Counted from the stretch's first letter, positions 1 through 9,913 are shown. The stretch: DNA of 9,997 nucleotides from Campylobacteraceae bacterium (GCA_027031505.1 JALVQH010000292.1:1-9997), one strand, 5' to 3'. The notes: generated by a model not told the origin, from the letters alone. Numbers and translations are program-made.

Positions 1-2541
1 ATGCGCTACGGCTGCATAAACCAGAACCCCTACGGCTGTCCACGCTTCTTTGGGATCCCATCCCCAATAGCGCCCCCACGATTCGTTGGCCCACACACCG
101 CCGAGGAAGTTGCCCACGGTCAAAAGCAGAATACCTATGAGCAAACTCGTTTCGTTGATGTAAGTGAGCTCTTTGATCGCCTGCAGCGTTTCGCTCCGCC
201 GGTTGTAGCCGTAAAATATCATCAATAAAAGCACGATCAAAGCCAAAAGAGCCGTAAGACCGAGGAAACCGTCCCCGGCGGTAATGACCGCTACATGAAT
301 GGTCAGCCAGTACGATTTGAGTACCGGAATAAGGTTGGTGATCTGCGGATCGATATTGCTCAGCCATGCCGCACCGAGGAAGATTCCTGCAAGGATCGAG
401 GTCGCGGCCATCGTCATCGGTGAACCTTTGACAAAGAAGAATCCGGCAAACGCAATCGCCCAGGCAATATAAATAAGCGATTCATACGAGTCCGACCACG
501 GTGCATGTCCGGCAACATACCAGCGCAACCCCATCCCGAAAGTGTGCACCGCAAATCCGGCGACAAGGATCGCCACCAGCACCCGCATCGTCCGCCGGGG
601 GCGGAAGGTGGGGCGGATAATCGAAACAAATGAAAGGATCAGCGTCAGCAGCCCAACCAGCATATATACCCCGATCAGACGTTCAAAGATAAAGAGTTTG
701 TTGTACCAGATCTCCGCTTTGATCCGGGAATCGGACGGAAGGATATCGGCATCGTAAAAGCGCTGATATTTTTCGATCATCTCCAGTGCAACATCCGCCT
801 TTTTCCAGGAGCCTGTCCGAATTGCTTCATTGATATTCTGGAAATAGTTGGAGACAAAGAGCCGTACCATTTCACCGATCTTCTGCGGGAAAGTTTTCAT
901 CGCCTCCATCGGAGACGCCCAATGGTGTGTGGCATCTTTGGGTTTGGGGAAGATCCGGAGGATTCCCCCCTGGAAGACCATGTATATGATATTGAGCCGT
1001 TCGTCCACTTTGAGGAGTTCGCGGTCATACGTAGTCCGATCTTTTGGGGCTTTGCGCGAGGCGGCACGGACATCCCCGACGAGACGGTACTTGCCGCCGG
1101 ATCCGAAGAGATCATCGTAGGCGACATAGCGCGTCCCTTTAGGGAGACCAAGTTTCTTGATGATCGCCGGGTGGTTGGCCTTGATCATTCTCACTTTTTG
1201 AAAAATATCGGGTCGGGTCATCATCCCGAGCACCACCTGAACGGCGCTGAGTCCCTCCCAACTCTCTCGGCGGCTGATCTTGGAGAGGAGTTGACGCGAG
1301 AGGGTATCCATCGGCTCCATCCGTCCTCCGTAACTCTGAACAACAAGTCGGCCGAATTTCCCTGCATGCACGGGAGAAATTTTGTGGATCGGTGACAAAT
1401 CGGCACTCTCCTCAGCATGAAGCATCCCCCCCTGCCCCAGCAGAATAACGGCAAATGCAAGAGCGGTGCTCACTCCTTTGAGCTTCGCAAGACGCTTTTT
1501 CAGATATGCGATGCGGCCGCTGCGTGAGACGAAGCCCCACAGAAATCCCAGCAGCATCAGCAGATACCCGAGATAGGTCGGATAGACACCCGGATCGTGG
1601 TTGACCGAGAGGATCGATCCCTGCTCATCCATATCGTAGGAAGATTGGAAAAAGCGATAGCCGCGGTAGCTGAGAACATGGTTCATGTAGATATGATACG
1701 GGAAGGTGGTGTTGGTCTCCGGATCATGCACCCGCACATACGACTCATATGATGAAGGCATCATGGTACCCGGATAGCGCTCGAGGACAAAACGGTCGAG
1801 TTTGACGGCAAACGGCAGGGGGATCCGTTTGGCACCGTATGCCAGTTTGACCGTCAGATCACCGAAATCGACAATGCGCTGTTCGCCCGGAGTCGCTTTG
1901 TACCCGGTCAGATCGATGTGCCGTGTTTTTCCGGCATACTCAAGGGCAAGGGTGATGAGCTGTGGCAGGTTTCCGACAGGCTTGAGCGATCCGGTGACAT
2001 AGCGGTTTCCTTTTTTATGGGCAGCAGGAAGATAACGCTCCAGATCGATCGTCACACGTTTGTCTCCGAGGGTAAGTGTCTGATGGAAACGGTTCCGGGT
2101 CATCGATGAGAGGTAGAGAGAAAATGCGTACGCCCGAGATCTCTGCCCCGCTTCGAGTTTCACCTCGAGCACCATGTGGTCGCTCACCATCATGTTGCTC
2201 TCCTGCCCGTTGCGCAGATGGAGGATCCCCTCGTAGCCGATGTAGCGGGTCACCAGCGCCCCCACCGCAATCAGCAGAAAAGCAACATGCAGCACCAATT
2301 GCCCCCATTTGGGCCGACGGTACATTTTGAACCGAATAATATTGTAGAGAATGGCCGCGGAGAAGAGCGCCCACAGCGCTTCAAACCAGTGGGTTTTGTA
2401 GACCAGTGCCTGCGCGGTCTGGGTTCCGTAGTCATTTTCGATAAACGTTGCCGTCGCGATTGCTGCCGCGAGCAGCAGCATGTAGACAATCGATGCCTGC
2501 ATGGACACAGCATTGGACACCAGCTTTTTCAGCCTCTTCAT
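1..2541 (-). CDS. ccsBA: Cytochrome c synthetase CcsBA (fused ResB/CcsB-CcsA), C-terminus cut off by window edge
   Basis: System II cytochrome c biogenesis protein: it moves haem across the inner membrane and attaches it to CXXCH motifs of apocytochromes in the periplasm. The minus-strand reading frame is open for 847 codons from ATG 2541 and has no stop before the edge. AAGGAG lies 7 bases before the ATG. The ResB part has helices near residues 17-36, 53-70 and 82-100, a large periplasmic domain, and a helix near 320-340. A further helix (about 357-372) and a second periplasmic domain follow, then the CcsA helices from about 622. The haem-handling WWD motif is visible as WGRYWGWDPKEAW at 822-834. 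By comparison with the H. hepaticus protein (recalled: H77, H761, H858, H897), H85 and H847 would be the transmembrane haem ligands and H749 the first periplasmic one; the 98-residue gap from 749 to 847 fits the 97 there. The second periplasmic histidine would lie outside the window. Identification is very secure; only the end is missing. Confidence 0.96.
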   Translation of the reverse strand, partial: MKRLKKLVSNAVSMQASIVYMLLLAAAIATATFIENDYGTQTAQALVYKTHWFEALWALFSAAILYNIIRFKMYRRPKWGQLVLHVAFLLIAVGALVTRYIGYEGILHLRNGQESNMMVSDHMVLEVKLEAGQRSRAYAFSLYLSSMTRNRFHQTLTLGDKRVTIDLERYLPAAHKKGNRYVTGSLKPVGNLPQLITLALEYAGKTRHIDLTGYKATPGEQRIVDFGDLTVKLAYGAKRIPLPFAVKLDRFVLERYPGTMMPSSYESYVRVHDPETNTTFPYHIYMNHVLSYRGYRFFQSSYDMDEQGSILSVNHDPGVYPTYLGYLLMLLGFLWGFVSRSGRIAYLKKRLAKLKGVSTALAFAVILLGQGGMLHAEESADLSPIHKISPVHAGKFGRLVVQSYGGRMEPMDTLSRQLLSKISRRESWEGLSAVQVVLGMMTRPDIFQKVRMIKANHPAIIKKLGLPKGTRYVAYDDLFGSGGKYRLVGDVRAASRKAPKDRTTYDRELLKVDERLNIIYMVFQGGILRIFPKPKDATHHWASPMEAMKTFPQKIGEMVRLFVSNYFQNINEAIRTGSWKKADVALEMIEKYQRFYDADILPSDSRIKAEIWYNKLFIFERLIGVYMLVGLLTLILSFVSIIRPTFRPRRTMRVLVAILVAGFAVHTFGMGLRWYVAGHAPWSDSYESLIYIAWAIAFAGFFFVKGSPMTMAATSILAGIFLGAAWLSNIDPQITNLIPVLKSYWLTIHVAVITAGDGFLGLTALLALIVLLLMIFYGYNRRSETLQAIKELTYINETSLLIGILLLTVGNFLGGVWANESWGRYWGWDPKEAWTAVGVLVYAAVAH

Positions 2542-2669
2542 CGGCACTCCTTTTTGTTATCACCGCATTGGACGTTGTTCCGGTCAGAAACTTTAGCACC
2601 ATATTGAGAAGTGAAGTTCTGCCTCTATAATCGGACACATATCTACCGGCTTCCTGCCCGACTATTCGA

Positions 2670-2720
2670 TGCAACCATGCACCACGTGCGCTAACAGTGC
2701 CCGTATTGTAGTGGGTTGCA
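2670..2720. repeat. Interrupted inverted repeat in the polA-ccsBA spacer
   Basis: TGCAACC (2670-2676) is answered by its exact reverse complement GGTTGCA (2714-2720), 37 bases away. It lies in the 224-base spacer between the polA stop and the ccsBA start, upstream of ccsBA. No T-run follows either arm, so it does not look like a terminator. It could be a regulator half-site pair, a weak RNA stem in a ccsBA leader, or chance. I see no convincing -10/-35 pair for ccsBA in the spacer; TACAAT on the minus strand at 2705-2710 is the best -10 candidate. Confidence 0.2.
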
Positions 2721-2765
2721 GGTTAGCCACATGTAAAAAACTATTCTGAGAGAGCATGTTCAGAT

Positions 2766-5465
<2,700 letters not shown>

Positions 5466-5491
5466 GGGCGGCCTTGGCAGTAGTTGCGTGT

Positions 5492-5497
5492 ATTTTA
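5492..5497 (-). promoter_or_regulatory. Possible -10 box for polA
   Basis: Read on the minus strand this is TAAAAT, one base from TATAAT, 26 bases before the polA ATG. Transcription would start near 5485, giving a leader of about 20 bases. No TTGACA-like -35 lies at 16-18 bases, which is usual for Campylobacterota sigma-70 promoters but weakens the call. Confidence 0.35.
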
Positions 5498-5545
5498 ACC
5501 TAAATGTTGTTAGATGGATCTAATGCATTGCTGTTGCCGCACCAG

Positions 5546-5559
5546 ACAATAATTGTTGT
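5546..5559. promoter_or_regulatory. Imperfect A/T-rich palindrome in the polA / membrane-protein divergent region
   Basis: ACAATAATTGTTGT matches its own reverse complement at 12 of 14 positions, centred on AATT. It lies between the two divergent promoters, about 80 bases from each start codon or more. Such sites often bind dimeric regulators, but in an A/T-rich spacer this could be chance. I cannot assign it to Fur, PerR or any other known family. Confidence 0.2.
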
Positions 5560-5630
5560 AATAACTACTACTAATGAACTTTAAAACATTTCTTTGATAC
5601 ACTTACTCGGAAGTGTACGCAAAATCAACG

Positions 5631-5636
5631 TATAAT
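5631..5636 (+). promoter_or_regulatory. -10 box (TATAAT) for the small membrane-protein gene
   Basis: A perfect TATAAT lies 26 bases before the GAT-free leader ends at ATG 5663. Predicted transcription start is near 5643, leaving a leader of about 20 bases that contains the ribosome site. The 17-base-distant hexamer is CGGAAG, so there is no consensus -35, as is common in Campylobacterota. A perfect palindrome begins at the last base of this box. Confidence 0.6.
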
Positions 5637-5649
5637 GTTATGCATAACA
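5636..5649. promoter_or_regulatory. Perfect 14-base palindrome at the predicted transcription start (candidate operator)
   Basis: TGTTATGCATAACA is identical to its reverse complement over all 14 bases. It begins on the last base of the TATAAT box and covers the predicted start of transcription. A dimeric protein bound here would block polymerase, so a repressor site is the natural reading. The symmetry is seen directly; the function is inferred and no regulator can be named. It has no spacer, so as RNA it would make a poor hairpin. Confidence 0.4.
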
Positions 5650-5662
5650 AACGAGGATACGC

Positions 5663-6091
5663 ATGAAAAAATCATCATCAAGTACTGAGCACGACGTTTA
5701 TCTTGAAACCATACGGAAACGGAAAAGGTCGAAAGACAAGGGTGGTTCTTCGACCACAAGGATGAAGAAACACCGTTTTGATATCATTGATCCCGATTCC
5801 CCTCGTGGTCGTTTTGTTGCTTTTATGCACCAGGATGTTGATACCAGTATGTTTGGATTGATCCCGGAAGGGTATGAAGGAATCACCTACTTGACTCTTT
5901 TTATTTTCCTTCCCAAATTGGTAGGGATGGGCTTTTTCTTTTTTTATGTCAGCAATGCCCGTCCTGAACTCTATGCCGAAGCACACACGGGAGGATTCCT
6001 TCTTGACTGGGTGATTGGGTACGAGATCATCGCAACAATAGCCCTCCTGACCATCGCGAAAAAACTGCTCAGCTATATGTTTGCCAAATAA
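5663..6091 (+). CDS. Small basic protein with two membrane helices, function unknown
   Basis: I do not recognise this 142-residue protein. GAGG lies 7 bases before ATG 5663, a TATAAT box is placed correctly upstream, and a hairpin follows the stop, so it is very likely a real, separately transcribed gene. Residues 1-70 are hydrophilic, with two basic clusters (RKRKRSK near 18-24 and RMKKHR near 33-38), and probably lie in the cytoplasm. Two hydrophobic stretches, about 75-98 and 113-137, are joined by a short polar loop (ARPELYAEAHTGG). With a positive N-terminal region, both ends would be cytoplasmic and the loop periplasmic. There is no signal peptide, metal-binding cluster or catalytic motif that I can see. 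It stands alone, divergent from polA and convergent with uvrA. Sampled base composition (about 45% GC) is lower than in the flanking genes, which may reflect lower expression or different ancestry. Confidence 0.85.
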   Translation: MKKSSSSTEHDVYLETIRKRKRSKDKGGSSTTRMKKHRFDIIDPDSPRGRFVAFMHQDVDTSMFGLIPEGYEGITYLTLFIFLPKLVGMGFFFFYVSNARPELYAEAHTGGFLLDWVIGYEIIATIALLTIAKKLLSYMFAK

Positions 6092-6123
6092 AGGCACCGA
6101 CGCAGGAGAAGTGAGGGTGCCTT
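6091..6123. terminator. Hairpin between convergent genes, possible two-way terminator
   Basis: AAGGCACC (6091-6098) pairs perfectly with GGTGCCTT (6116-6123) around a 17-base loop, and its first base is the last base of the membrane-protein stop codon. On the plus strand no T-run follows. On the minus strand, which ends the uvrA transcript 48 bases beyond its stop, the stem is followed by TATTT, a weak U-tract. The position between two convergent genes supports a shared terminator; the long loop and poor T-tracts weaken it. Confidence 0.4.
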
Positions 6124-6131
6124 GAAGCTGT

Positions 6132-6165
6132 AACCAACCAACCATCAACCATCAACTATCAACCA
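6132..6165. repeat. Short tandem repeat, (AACC)n leading into AACCATC heptamers
   Basis: Three AACC units (6132-6143) run into a 7-base period: AACCATC, AACCATC, AACTATC, then AACCA. Only one base breaks the pattern. It lies in the non-coding gap between the two convergent stops and ends just before the uvrA stop codon. It resembles slipped-strand repeats; no function can be assigned. On the minus strand it would form an unstructured GUUGAUG-rich 3' tail on uvrA mRNA. Confidence 0.75.
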
Positions 6166-6170
6166 CAAAA

Positions 6171-8987
6171 TCACATCCCTGACAAGAATTTTCCCGTATA
6201 ACTTCCTGTCTTTTCATGATGAACCGCCACATCTTCCGGCGTACCGGTGGCGACGATCTGTCCCCCTTTATTCCCCCCTTCAGGACCCATGTCGATAATC
6301 CAGTCGGCGTTTTTGACCATGTCGAGGTTGTGTTCGATCACCACGACGCTGTTGCCGAGCTCCACAAGGTGGTGCAGCACGCCGGTGAGGCGGTCGACGT
6401 CGGCGAAATGGAGTCCGGTGGTGGGTTCATCGAGGATGTAGAGGGTGTTGCCGGTGTCTTTGCGGCTGAGTTCCTTGGCGAGTTTGATCCGCTGGGCTTC
6501 TCCCCCCGAGAGAGTGGTGGCATTCTGTCCGAGGGAAAGGTAGTCGAGCCCTACCGCTTTGAGGGTGCTGAGTTTGGCGGCGATTACGGGGACGGCTTTG
6601 AAAAACTCCAGTGCCTCCGTGACACTCATTGTCAGCACGTCGGCAATGGTTTTGCCCCGGTAGTGCACTTCGAGGGTCTGTTCGTTGTACCGGGTGCCGT
6701 GGCAGGCATCGCAGGTGACGAGGACATCGGGCAGGAAGTGCATCTCGATCTTGATCTGCCCGTCCCCCTGGCATTTTTCGCACCGCCCCCCTTTGACATT
6801 GAAGCTGAAACGCCCCACTTTGTACCCCCGCAATTCTGCCTCTTTGGTCTGAGCAAAGAGTTTGCGGATCTCATCCATCACCCCGGTGTAGGTGGCGGGG
6901 TTGGAGCGCGGGGTACGTCCGATGGGGCTTTGGTCGAGGTAAATCACTTTGTCGAGGTGTTCGAGCCCGGTGAGGGTCACCCCGTCGACACGGTGGACTT
7001 TTTTGGCACGGTTGAGAATCTCCCGTGCGGCGGGCAGGAGGGTCTGGAGGATCAGAGAGCTCTTGCCCGATCCGCTCACCCCGGTAACGCAGACGAAGTT
7101 GCGCAGAGGGATCTGGACACTGAGGTTTTCGATGTTATTGAGTGTCACATCGGAGAGGGTGATCCAGTCGGTCTGAGGGCGGTCGTGGGGGTACTCGATC
7201 TTTTTTTTGCCGTTGAGGTAGTCGGCAGTGAGGGTTTTGGCTTGTGCCATTTTTTTCGCCTCTCCGGCGAAGACGATCTGGCCGCCGTACGCTCCCGCGC
7301 CCGGGCCGATATCGATGATATAATCAGCCGCTTCGATCGTCTCTTTGTCGTGCTCGACGACGATAACAGTGTTCCCTTTGTCTCTGAGTGATTGCAGGGT
7401 GCGGATAAGCTTGAGGGTGTCGCGCTCATGCAGCCCGATACTCGGCTCATCCAGTACATACATCACCCCGGTCAATCCTGAGCCGATCTGGCTGGCGATC
7501 CGGATCCTCTGCGCCTCTCCGCCGCTGATGGTGCGGGCATCGCGACTCAGACTCAGGTACCCCAGCCCCACATCGTAGAGGAAGAAGAGCCGCTCCTGGA
7601 TCTCCTTGAGGATCGGGGCGGCGATGAAATGCTGCTGCTCACTCAGATGGGCGAAGTTGTCCGCATCAGCAAAATAGGCATAACTCTCCTCGATCGGCAT
7701 GTTGATAATATCGGCGATATTTTTGTCCTCGATTCTGACGGCCAGTGACCGGGGGCGGAGACGATTGCCTCCGCAGGCATCACATACTTTCTCTGTCATG
7801 TATTCGGCGACGTCTTTTTCATCCTTGAACATTTCGTGGGCAAACTTCACGACTCCAGGCCACTCCCGCTTGAGTCTGTGTCGCTTCCATGTAAACGTCA
7901 CCTGCGTCCCCAGCCCGTAGAGGATCGCTTTTTTCTGGTGCTCGGGAAGCGTCTCGTATGGGACATTCGTCGGGATGTCGTTCTGCTCACAGAAGGCAGT
8001 GAGAAATTTGTTGTAGTAGCTTTTGTTGAAGCCGTACATGATCCGCACCGCCCCCTTGTCGATGCTCAACGCCCCGTCGATAATCCTGTTCAGATCGAGG
8101 CTGTAGCGGATCCCCAGCCCGTCACAGACCGGACAGGCGCCTTTGGGGGAGTTGAACGAGAAGCTCACGGGTTCGAGCGGCTCGAAGCTGAGTTTGCAGT
8201 CGAAGCATGCCAGATGTTCCGAGTAATGGTAATGTTTTCGGTCGAGTCCCAGCTCCTCGTGGTTGAGCACTTCGATCTCCACTTCGCCGTAGCTCTCACT
8301 CAGCGCCTTCTCGACATCCTGCCCGATCCGCTCCTTGTTGTCCGGTTTGACGATGACCCGATCGATGACCACTTTGATGGTGTGTTTTTTGGTTTTGGCC
8401 AGTTCGATCTCCTCATCGAGGCGCACCATCACCCCGTCGATCTGCGCCCGGACATACCCTTTGTGTCGCAGCGATTCGATCCGGTCGGCAAACGTCCCTT
8501 TTTTCTCCTTGACCAGCGGCGCCATGATGATGAGTTTCGCCCCCTCGGGCAGGCGGAGCACCTCGGTGATGATGTCACTGGCCGACATCGAGGAGATCGG
8601 CTTGCCGCACTGATGGCAGTACTGCCGCCCCACCCGCGCAAAGAGCAGCCGCAGGTAGTCATAAATCTCGGTAATGGTGCCGACGGTCGATCGGGGGTTT
8701 TTTGAGGTGGTCTTCTGATCGATGGCGATGGCGGGGGTAAGCCCCTCGATCTTGTCCACATCCGGCTTCCCGACGCGTCCGAGGAACTGCCGCGCGTAGG
8801 AGCTGAGCGACTCGATATACCGCCGCTGTCCTTCCGCATAGAGGGTCGAAAACGCCAGTGTCGATTTGCCGCTGCCGCTGATGCCGGTGATGACGGTGAG
8901 CCGGTTCCTGGGCAGGGCGACATCGATGTTTTTGAGGTTGTGCTCTCTGGCGCCGTATACGTATATTTTGTCTTGTTTTTTTGCCAT
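6171..8987 (-). CDS. uvrA: Excinuclease ABC subunit A
   Basis: The damage-recognition ATPase of nucleotide excision repair; as a dimer it loads UvrB at lesions. At 938 residues it is of normal length (E. coli 940). There are two ABC ATPase halves. First: Walker A GISGSGKST (35-43, K41), signature ISGGEAQR (S488), Walker B DE at 513-514. Second: Walker A GVSGSGKSS (636-644, K642), signature LSGGEAQR (S827), Walker B DE at 853-854. Zinc cysteines are present as C261/C264/C285/C288 and C736/C739/C759/C762; the latter set is offset by exactly 4 from E. coli C740-C766. Further CXXC pairs sit at 124/127 and 402/405. The start ATG 8987 begins directly before the first beta strand (KIYVYGAREHNLKN), as in homologues. 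AAGG lies 13 bases upstream, so the ribosome site is weak. It appears to be transcribed alone from an extended -10 promoter. No LexA-type CTGT-N8-ACAG box was seen, in line with the absence of a classical SOS system in Campylobacterota. Confidence 0.99.
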   Translation of the reverse strand: MAKKQDKIYVYGAREHNLKNIDVALPRNRLTVITGISGSGKSTLAFSTLYAEGQRRYIESLSSYARQFLGRVGKPDVDKIEGLTPAIAIDQKTTSKNPRSTVGTITEIYDYLRLLFARVGRQYCHQCGKPISSMSASDIITEVLRLPEGAKLIIMAPLVKEKKGTFADRIESLRHKGYVRAQIDGVMVRLDEEIELAKTKKHTIKVVIDRVIVKPDNKERIGQDVEKALSESYGEVEIEVLNHEELGLDRKHYHYSEHLACFDCKLSFEPLEPVSFSFNSPKGACPVCDGLGIRYSLDLNRIIDGALSIDKGAVRIMYGFNKSYYNKFLTAFCEQNDIPTNVPYETLPEHQKKAILYGLGTQVTFTWKRHRLKREWPGVVKFAHEMFKDEKDVAEYMTEKVCDACGGNRLRPRSLAVRIEDKNIADIINMPIEESYAYFADADNFAHLSEQQHFIAAPILKEIQERLFFLYDVGLGYLSLSRDARTISGGEAQRIRIASQIGSGLTGVMYVLDEPSIGLHERDTLKLIRTLQSLRDKGNTVIVVEHDKETIEAADYIIDIGPGAGAYGGQIVFAGEAKKMAQAKTLTADYLNGKKKIEYPHDRPQTDWITLSDVTLNNIENLSVQIPLRNFVCVTGVSGSGKSSLILQTLLPAAREILNRAKKVHRVDGVTLTGLEHLDKVIYLDQSPIGRTPRSNPATYTGVMDEIRKLFAQTKEAELRGYKVGRFSFNVKGGRCEKCQGDGQIKIEMHFLPDVLVTCDACHGTRYNEQTLEVHYRGKTIADVLTMSVTEALEFFKAVPVIAAKLSTLKAVGLDYLSLGQNATTLSGGEAQRIKLAKELSRKDTGNTLYILDEPTTGLHFADVDRLTGVLHHLVELGNSVVVIEHNLDMVKNADWIIDMGPEGGNKGGQIVATGTPEDVAVHHEKTGSYTGKFLSGM

Positions 8988-9024
8988 GGTTGCGTTTTTG
9001 CCTTGTTGCTTGAATAAATCTGTA

Positions 9025-9030
9025 ATTATA
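9025..9030 (-). promoter_or_regulatory. Extended -10 promoter box for uvrA
   Basis: Read on the minus strand the site is TGCTATAAT, a perfect TATAAT preceded by the TG-N extension, 37 bases before the uvrA ATG. Transcription would begin near 9018, giving a leader of about 30 bases. No -35 match stands at 16-18 bases, which an extended -10 does not need. Confidence 0.62.
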
Positions 9031-9151
9031 GCATAAGGGCACCTCTAATAACCCAATATTCATCTCCTCCGCAAGATGATTTATCTCGATTTCTGGATCA
9101 TAAATGATTTCAGTTTGAGTGAATATTTTTTAAGCACGTTTTGGATATGAT

Positions 9152-9157
9152 TATACT
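9152..9157 (+). promoter_or_regulatory. Possible -10 box for the NtrC/Fis-like gene
   Basis: TATACT differs from TATAAT by one base and lies 24 bases before ATG 9182; transcription would start near 9164. The hexamer 17 bases upstream is TTTAAG, a poor -35 in an A/T-rich stretch. An inverted pair ATCAT-AA-ATGAT (9097-9108) lies about 45 bases upstream and could be a regulator site, but is short. Confidence 0.42.
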
Positions 9158-9181
9158 CAATCAGTACGCGAGATTACACCG

Positions 9182-9913
9182 ATGCAAACCTACCCCACCC
9201 AATCCGAAGCCGTGCAGCAAATTATCAAAAGCCTCACCCTCACCCGGACACTGCATGTCTCTTCGATCATCATCGGAGAACCCTGGAGCGGCAGGCGCAG
9301 CCTTGTGCGGCACCTTTTTCCCGATCTGCCGATGGTAGACGGAAGAGATCAGGAGGCAGTCGAAACCCTGTTGGATCATACCCATGCTTTGATCATCGAG
9401 CATTACGAAAAACTTCCCAATGCTGAGCAGCTGGATTTTGCCGACAAACACATCATCGCAATTGCCGATTATGCCGGAAATGCCAGGGCACTCGATGAAA
9501 CGTTTGCTTTTATTTACCGCATGCCGCCGTTGCGCGACCGCCCCGAAGATATCCGTCTCTATGCCGATCTCTATCGCAAAGAGGCCGCCGAAACCCTCAT
9601 GCTTGATGCAGAGATTTCCCTACCCGGGAGTGCCCTCGATATTCACCAGAACCTCCGATCGCTCCGCGCCTCCATCTACCGGGAAATGCTGCTCCAAAAC
9701 AGCGACCGGGATACCCTCGAGCGGGGCTTCTATCACTATTTTCTCGACACCTTGCCCGAGGAGTCGGACTACCACCGTCATCTCGGACTCTTCGAGAAGC
9801 CGCTGCTCGAAGCGGGACTGAAAGTGTACGGTTCCCAGCTGCGTCTGGCGGATGCTCTCGGGATCAACCGCAACACCCTCCGAAAGAAGATCCATGCCTG
9901 GCTCCTCTCCTGA
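9182..9913 (+). CDS. Degenerate NtrC-family protein with Fis-type DNA-binding domain
   Basis: A 243-residue protein that reads as a shortened sigma-54 activator whose ATPase has decayed. Residues 30-40 (IIGEPWSGRRS) stand where NtrC proteins have GESGTGKE, with arginine replacing the catalytic lysine. Residues 69-79 (ALIIEHYEKLP) match the Walker B strand but have EH in place of DE. The GAFTGA loop that contacts sigma-54 is absent, as is the FRxDLYYR arginine-finger stretch. MPPLRDRPEDI (114-124) matches the highly conserved LPPLRERxEDI segment, and QNLRSLR (156-162) the GNVREL sensor II region. The C-terminus (205-238, with LADALGINRNTLRKKI) is a good Fis-type helix-turn-helix. There is no receiver or other sensor domain. 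It probably binds DNA but is unlikely to hydrolyse ATP or activate sigma-54. ATG 9182 has only a weak GAGA ribosome site 9 bases upstream. The next gene overlaps its end by 20 bases, suggesting translational coupling. Family is confident, role is not known. Confidence 0.85.
   Translation: MQTYPTQSEAVQQIIKSLTLTRTLHVSSIIIGEPWSGRRSLVRHLFPDLPMVDGRDQEAVETLLDHTHALIIEHYEKLPNAEQLDFADKHIIAIADYAGNARALDETFAFIYRMPPLRDRPEDIRLYADLYRKEAAETLMLDAEISLPGSALDIHQNLRSLRASIYREMLLQNSDRDTLERGFYHYFLDTLPEESDYHRHLGLFEKPLLEAGLKVYGSQLRLADALGINRNTLRKKIHAWLLS

Noticed and set aside
1..228. Plus-strand 75-codon open frame at the left edge
   Set aside because: It is antisense to the WWD and neighbouring helices of ccsBA, which translate cleanly on the minus strand.
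2432..2674. 80-codon minus-strand open frame spanning the ccsBA start
   Set aside because: It overlaps the certain ccsBA N-terminus in another frame and has no ribosome site or recognisable domain.
2735..2765. Possible terminator after polA (minus-strand CTGA/TCAG stem then a run of six T)
   Set aside because: The T-run is good, but the stem is only 4 pairs with a 10-base loop and several bases separate it from the T-run, so it is too weak to call.
5474..5487. Sigma-54-like TGGCA...TTGC on the plus strand ahead of the membrane-protein gene
   Set aside because: GG and GC are separated by 8 bases instead of the required 10, and it overlaps the polA leader; a good sigma-70 -10 exists closer to the gene.
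6216..7391. 391-codon plus-strand open frame opposite uvrA (and a 289-codon one at 7836-8705)
   Set aside because: Both are antisense to complete uvrA coding sequence; their composition mirrors GC-rich third positions of uvrA and they show no domain.
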